This document shows, piece after piece, positions 6,160-8,803 of a DNA stretch of 8,803 bases (position 1 is its first letter; every line of letters begins with the position of its first letter). Source of the DNA: Firmicutes bacterium UBA5496 (GTDB taxonomy: Bacteria > Bacillota > Proteinivoracia > UBA4975); NCBI GenBank assembly GCA_002427015.1, contig DIPE01000081.1:17273-26075 (forward strand), read 5' to 3'. A program made the position numbers and the translations under genes. The notes beneath the pieces were generated by a model. That model saw only the letters and a list, made by a program, of their open reading frames with translations. It ran no database searches and had not been told where the DNA came from.

Positions 6160-7209
6160 CTATTTTAATCTATCTGGGTCGTCTTCGTATTTCTTGGCTA
6201 AATCATCTGCCTGGCTGTCGCCAAAGATGTCCAGGGGGGTGCTTAGAATCCGCTCAGTTGCTTCCGCCTCCCGGTTTTTTTGATCCTTGGCTCTGCGCCA
6301 CCAGGTAAAGCCAATCAGGAAAATTATCATAATCCCAATAATAATTAACACAGGTATCCAAGGGGATTTTGACACAGTCATAATCCCCTTCCCGGCATCG
6401 TTAAAGGACTTGCTAAAGAACTCCTCATCGGAAAGGTCCTCATAGTAGTACCTGTCAATATAATCTAGGAGGATGTCCGCCGCTTCATCATCGATTACCG
6501 TCTTGGCCTGCTTGCCCGCTACGTACCAGGTACTATAATTACTGGGTTGTGGTTCAAAGAAAATTAGGAGCAAGTGAGCCTCATCGGTGAATAAATCATC
6601 ATACAGGGAAAAGGCGAAATCCTTTACCTCAGTCTCGCTGGGGTTTGTCACCCCATTGATGTTGTCGGTTATATACAGGTAGGGCTGCACCCCAGTTTCC
6701 CGGTAAAAGTTTTTCATCCCCGCGGTTAGGGTGGTCTTATTTTGAATCCAGTCCAGGGTATCGGTATAGTATCCTGTCTCTACTACACTGCCTTTGGGCA
6801 GTGGTTCTCGTTCTATTGTCGATTGGGTAATCGAGCCGGATTCGCTGCCGCCGCCCTGGAAGGAGATAAAGGAAAATGCTATGATTATGATAATGATGAG
6901 GAGAACAATCGTTGGCGCCGTTATGCAGCCGCACCCGCCTCCGCCCAGACCGGGACTGGGATAGGAGCGCCGGAAGGGACCCATTAGGGGCCGTGGATTC
7001 CGGGGGGAGCGAAACATGCCCCCTGAGCTGTTACGGTGGGAACTGCCGCCAAATAAGCCTGTTGAACTGCTGCCGCTTCTGCCCGAGCTGCCAAAACTGC
7101 CGCCGCGGCTGAATCCTCCGCCGCCGCTTCTGCCGCCAAATCCACGGCTACCGCCGCCGCCAAAACTTCTGCCGCCACCGCCGCCAACACGGCCGCCACC
7201 TCTTCCCAT
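6160..7209 (-). CDS. Gly-rich two-TM protein with TPM-like extracytoplasmic domain
   Basis: A 349-residue protein. Residues 1 to about 95 are low complexity, rich in Gly, Ser, Arg and Phe (GGGGSRGFGGRSGGGG type). Residues about 95-118 (a CGC motif, then TIVLLIIIIIIAFSFISF) form membrane segment 1. Residues about 140-280 resemble a TPM/TLP18.3 (YgcG-like) domain: TGVQPYLYITD, a FAFSLYDDLF helix, HLLLIFFEP, WYVAGKQAKTVID, and a final helix before KGIM. Residues about 283-305 (WIPVLIIIGIMIIFLIGFTWW) form membrane segment 2, followed by a basic then acidic tail. Charge distribution puts both ends in the cytoplasm and the TPM domain outside. In most YgcG-type proteins the Gly-rich stretch is C-terminal, so this order is unusual. 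ATG 7209 has AGGAGGGG 10-12 nt upstream. It is the first gene of the operon with pspA, suggesting a role in envelope maintenance. Confidence 0.8.
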   Translation of the reverse strand: MGRGGGRVGGGGGRSFGGGGSRGFGGRSGGGGFSRGGSFGSSGRSGSSSTGLFGGSSHRNSSGGMFRSPRNPRPLMGPFRRSYPSPGLGGGGCGCITAPTIVLLIIIIIIAFSFISFQGGGSESGSITQSTIEREPLPKGSVVETGYYTDTLDWIQNKTTLTAGMKNFYRETGVQPYLYITDNINGVTNPSETEVKDFAFSLYDDLFTDEAHLLLIFFEPQPSNYSTWYVAGKQAKTVIDDEAADILLDYIDRYYYEDLSDEEFFSKSFNDAGKGIMTVSKSPWIPVLIIIGIMIIFLIGFTWWRRAKDQKNREAEATERILSTPLDIFGDSQADDLAKKYEDDPDRLK

Positions 7210-7262
7210 TGCGCCTAATCCCCTCCTCAGATGCTTCGTTAAAAATGTAACCTTCTATATAT

Positions 7263-7292
7263 ACTATACCACGTGGATTTCTATGAAAACAA
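7263..7292 (-). promoter_or_regulatory. Candidate promoter of the TPM-like gene/pspA operon
   Basis: Read on the minus strand, TTGTTT (plus 7287-7292) and TATAGT (plus 7263-7268) are 18 nt apart. Transcription would begin about 45-50 nt before the ATG at 7209. Each box has 4-5 of 6 consensus bases. TATATA next to it offers an alternative -10 box. Confidence 0.45.
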
Positions 7293-7370
7293 ATTTGTTA
7301 TAAAAGAGATGCGATCGATTAAACTTTTTCCCCAGCGTATAATTGACTTTTTTAATTTTAGAGTGTAGTA

Positions 7371-7490
7371 TCCTGACTTTGACAGTTTAAAAAGGTAAAA
7401 ACCATCATACTTTTCTTCTTCAGCAAGTTTATTTTCATCAAAGTACGGGAGTTGCTCCCCGGCAAGCACCTCGCCTGTCTCCTTGTCGAC
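7371..7490 (-). pseudogene. IS1634/IS4-like transposase remnant
   Basis: On the minus strand this stretch encodes VDKETGEVLAGEQLPYFDEN followed by KLAEEEKYDGFYLFKLSKSG. The pattern TGE.L, then (L/F)DE.K.AEEEKYDG(F/Y)Y is typical of an internal part of IS1634-type transposases of the IS4 group. Only about 40 residues remain. Upstream (above 7490) the frame runs antisense into IS66 sequence, and below about 7371 it continues into unrelated residues to a stop at 7281. It has no start of its own and no inverted repeats are visible. The family assignment comes from a short motif and is moderately certain; non-functional in any case. Confidence 0.55.
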
Positions 7491-7492
7491 AA

Positions 7493-7893
7493 GGGTATTT
7501 GCATGTGGATGGTTATGCCGGCTACAATGCAATCCGCAATGTCACCTTGGTAGGATGCCTTGCTCATGCACGGCGCAAGTTTAACGACGCTCTAAAGGCC
7601 TTGCCGCCGGGCAAAAAGATGCAGATGTGCCCGCAAAGGAAGGACTGAATTTCTGCAACCAGCTATTTGCCATTGAGCGCAAGCGGGCCGAGCTTGCGCC
7701 GAAGGAGCGTTATAAACAGCGCCTGGAACTCAGCCGTCCGGTACTGGAGGCTTTTTCAGCGTGGATAAAATTCCAAACCCCTCGGGTGCTGCCGAAACGT
7801 GCCTTGGGGCAAGCAATTGCATATTGCAAGAGCCAGTGGCCCAAACTCATTGCCTTTCTTTAAGATAGACGGTTGGAGATTGACAACAACCGC
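7493..7893 (+). pseudogene. IS66 family transposase (TnpC) remnant, frameshifted
   Basis: Bases 7493-7612 encode GYLHVDGYAGYNAI, then NVTLVGCLAHARRKFNDALK and ALPPGKK. The frame then shifts by one at the A-run 7613-7617 and continues as DADVPAKEGLNFCNQLFAIE, with RYKQRLELSRPVLEAFSAW, RVLPKRALGQAIAYCKSQWP and KLIAFL. A TAA at 7861 replaces what is usually an acidic codon, after which the same frame resumes with DRRLEIDNNR. All of this is the C-terminal catalytic part of IS66 transposases. The central Asp (VDGYAGY) is present, but the first catalytic Asp region is lost and the sequence leaves the family right after IDNNR at 7893. There is thus one frameshift, one nonsense codon and loss of both ends, so it is inactive. 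The downstream part could be taken for a 78-residue gene from 7627, but it is not one. Confidence 0.92.
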
Positions 7894-7923
7894 AGGGTAA
7901 ATAAAAGGTGAATTATGTTAGGG

Positions 7924-7953
7924 CCCGCCTTGTAAGAAAGGCGGGTTGTTTTG
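7924..7953 (+). terminator. Intrinsic terminator
   Basis: CCCGCCTT (7924-7931) pairs perfectly with AAGGCGGG (7938-7945) around a 6-nt loop, followed by TTGTTTTG. It has no intact plus-strand gene ahead of it, so it probably belonged to the gene that the IS remnants replaced. Confidence 0.8.
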
Positions 7954-8082
7954 TGCCAATTTAGGTGTGGACTATTTGACGCTTACGTAGATATTGGAAT
8001 ATGGGCTGAGAGAAAAAGATATCTATGGAATTAATATCATCCATTTCTGTACTTATATTATATACCTCTGCTATACCACAAA

Positions 8083-8117
8083 AAAGGACGCGCTTCTATA
8101 AAAGAAGTACGTCCTTT
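8083..8117 (-). terminator. Hairpin terminator, best read on the minus strand
   Basis: AAAGGACGCGCTTCT (8083-8097) pairs with AGAAGTACGTCCTTT (8103-8117) with one mismatch and one G-U pair around a 5-nt loop. On the minus strand the stem ends in a run of seven T. On the plus strand only AGGAACTTTTT follows. No convincing minus-strand gene feeds into it within the window. Confidence 0.6.
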
Positions 8118-8158
8118 AGGAACTTTTTCAGTGGCCTCGATTTCTTGCCAAGTTTTGA

Positions 8159-8187
8159 TTTACAATTACTGCCACTAGTGTTATAAT
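8159..8187 (+). promoter_or_regulatory. Sigma-A type promoter
   Basis: TTTACA (8159-8164) and a perfect TATAAT (8182-8187) are separated by exactly 17 nt. The start should fall near 8194, only about 15 nt before ATG 8209. It is the best promoter in the right-hand third of the window and drives rightward toward the metalloprotease frame. Confidence 0.7.
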
Positions 8188-8208
8188 ATCGGTAAAAGAG
8201 GTGCTGTG

Positions 8209-8352
8209 ATGTATCTGCAGGTCGGAAAAAGTGATGGTCGAACTCCAATGCCAAAAGATTACATCCGGAAAGGAGCGATGTCACTTGAAAAGGTATTCGC
8301 CAGCAACTATTGCATGTTCCGAATACTGGTCCGGAAAATGGAGCAGACCTGA
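8209..8352 (+). CDS. Possible short ORF directly behind a strong promoter (47 codons)
   Basis: ATG 8209 is preceded by AAGAGGTG (8196-8203), a fair ribosome binding site about 6-8 nt away, and lies just behind the promoter at 8159-8187. The 47-residue product (MYLQVGKSDGRTPMPKDYIR..., ending FRILVRKMEQT) has no membrane segment and matches no family I know. Its second half overlaps the metalloprotease frame in a different phase. It may be a small protein, or only the open start of a transcript whose real gene was damaged. Confidence 0.25.
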   Translation: MYLQVGKSDGRTPMPKDYIRKGAMSLEKVFASNYCMFRILVRKMEQT

Positions 8353-8803
8353 CCGACTTACTGTTCACATTTACCAGTCCGCTTAACCTTGGGTTCAAGA
8401 TATTTCGACCGGAGTATTGAGTTGGAATGGTATTTCTAATAAGGTTGCTATTATATCTATTCAAGGGGGAACTGACACGGGTGTTTCAAATGAAATTCGG
8501 ATTAAAGCAGAAGACTGTGGGACAATTCAATACACTGCATATTGTACTAACTACGTAACCATATTGGGAGTGCCATTACCAAGTAATATAGGTACTTGGG
8601 CTTATTCAGTAGTTATACTCAATGTAAAAGAAGGTTTTGCTTCCGGCTATGACAGAATAGGCCCTACATTCAAAAAGAAAGTTGCTGCCCATGAGCTTGG
8701 TCATAGTTTTGGATTGGATCATGTCCTAGATAGTTGCCCTGACGCATTAAAAGCCTTGATGTTTAAATATTATGACGCAGCCGTTGGATGGTATGCGCCT
8801 CAA
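8285..8803 (+). pseudogene. Matrixin-like zinc metalloprotease frame, with internal stop and cut by right edge
   Basis: The frame encodes AHELGHSFGLDH near 8687-8722, the H-E-x-x-H-x-x-G-x-x-H zinc site of metzincins, with zinc ligands at 8690, 8702 and 8720 and the catalytic Glu at 8693. ALMFKYY (Met at 8759) follows as the likely Met-turn. Ahead of it, SNKVAIISIQGG, TWAYSVVILNV and paired cysteines look like the N-terminal part of a secreted matrixin domain. The frame is open from 8387 to the edge. A single TAA at 8384 separates this from SPATIACSEYWSGKWSRP-DRLTVHIYQSA just upstream in the same frame, which reads as part of the same protein. No signal peptide precedes it: TTG 8285 (AGGAG at 8271-8275) or ATG 8234 would give a cytoplasmic start. 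It is most likely a 5'-truncated pseudogene, but a sequencing error at the stop cannot be excluded. Confidence 0.7.

Larger units (their letters stand above)
7894..8158. other. Non-coding stretch between IS66 remnant and the right-hand promoter
   Basis: I see no gene here. It holds two hairpin terminators (7924-7953 on plus, 8083-8117 mainly on minus) and A/T-rich sequence. No IS66 terminal inverted repeat or target duplication could be identified. Confidence 0.6.

Noticed and set aside
7016..7303. Plus-strand Pro/Leu-rich open frame
   Set aside because: It is the antisense of the Gly-rich coding repeats of the TPM-like gene; GC-rich triplets keep several frames open there.
7343..7371. TTGACT-17-TAGTAT on the plus strand
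   Set aside because: The -10 box matches only 4 of 6 and it points into dead transposase sequence; probably chance in A/T-rich DNA.
7627..7863. Apparent intact 78-residue gene starting at ATG-like position 7627
   Set aside because: It is the frameshifted downstream part of the IS66 transposase ended by a nonsense codon, not an independent gene.
4438..8000. TACGCAGACATTGGAAT at 4438 resembles TACGTAGATATTGGAAT at 7984 (15 of 17)
   Set aside because: A match of this size is expected by chance a few times in a window this long, and the flanks do not agree.
8096..8464. Minus-strand open frame of 122 codons
   Set aside because: It is antisense to the metalloprotease frame and runs through a terminator hairpin. 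It has no ribosome binding site and no recognisable protein features.

Overview
The window looks like chromosomal DNA from a spore-forming member of the Clostridia (Bacillota). Evidence for this is a YtxC-type sporulation protein gene, a tRNA-Thr T-box leader in front of thrS, AGGAGG-type ribosome binding sites, GTG and TTG starts, and roughly balanced base composition. Genus cannot be read from the sequence.

Region 1 (1-2160, + strand) is housekeeping. It holds the 3' part of a glycerophosphodiester phosphodiesterase gene cut by the left edge, then ytxC, then a compact DUF445 membrane protein whose GTG start lies at the foot of a 13-bp hairpin. Region 2 (2174-4424) is the threonyl-tRNA synthetase unit: a textbook sigma-A promoter, a full T-box riboswitch (ACC specifier, UGGA T-box bulge, intrinsic terminator), thrS, and a terminator.

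Region 3 (4288-5447) is unusual. A ~1-kb, more AT-rich segment with one orphan lipoprotein gene, preceded by a possible coupled 43-codon ORF, is bracketed by two copies of the last 75 bp of thrS. The copies are 92% identical, in the same reading frame, and both end at the thrS stop codon. This resembles the footprint of an element inserted at the 3' end of a gene, or the relic of a thrS duplication. A strong hairpin closes the region and also terminates the convergent operon.

Region 4 (5455-7292, - strand) is a two-gene envelope-stress type operon. The promoter-proximal gene encodes a Gly-rich, two-TM protein with a TPM-like extracytoplasmic domain. It is followed 24 nt later by a PspA/IM30 protein.

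Region 5 (7293-8803) is a decayed accessory region. It has an IS1634/IS4-like transposase scrap fused to a frameshifted, stop-containing IS66 transposase remnant, two hairpin terminators, a good promoter, and a matrixin-like zinc metalloprotease reading frame. That frame has one internal stop and no visible signal peptide, and it continues past the right edge. No tRNA, rRNA, CRISPR array or replication origin was seen.
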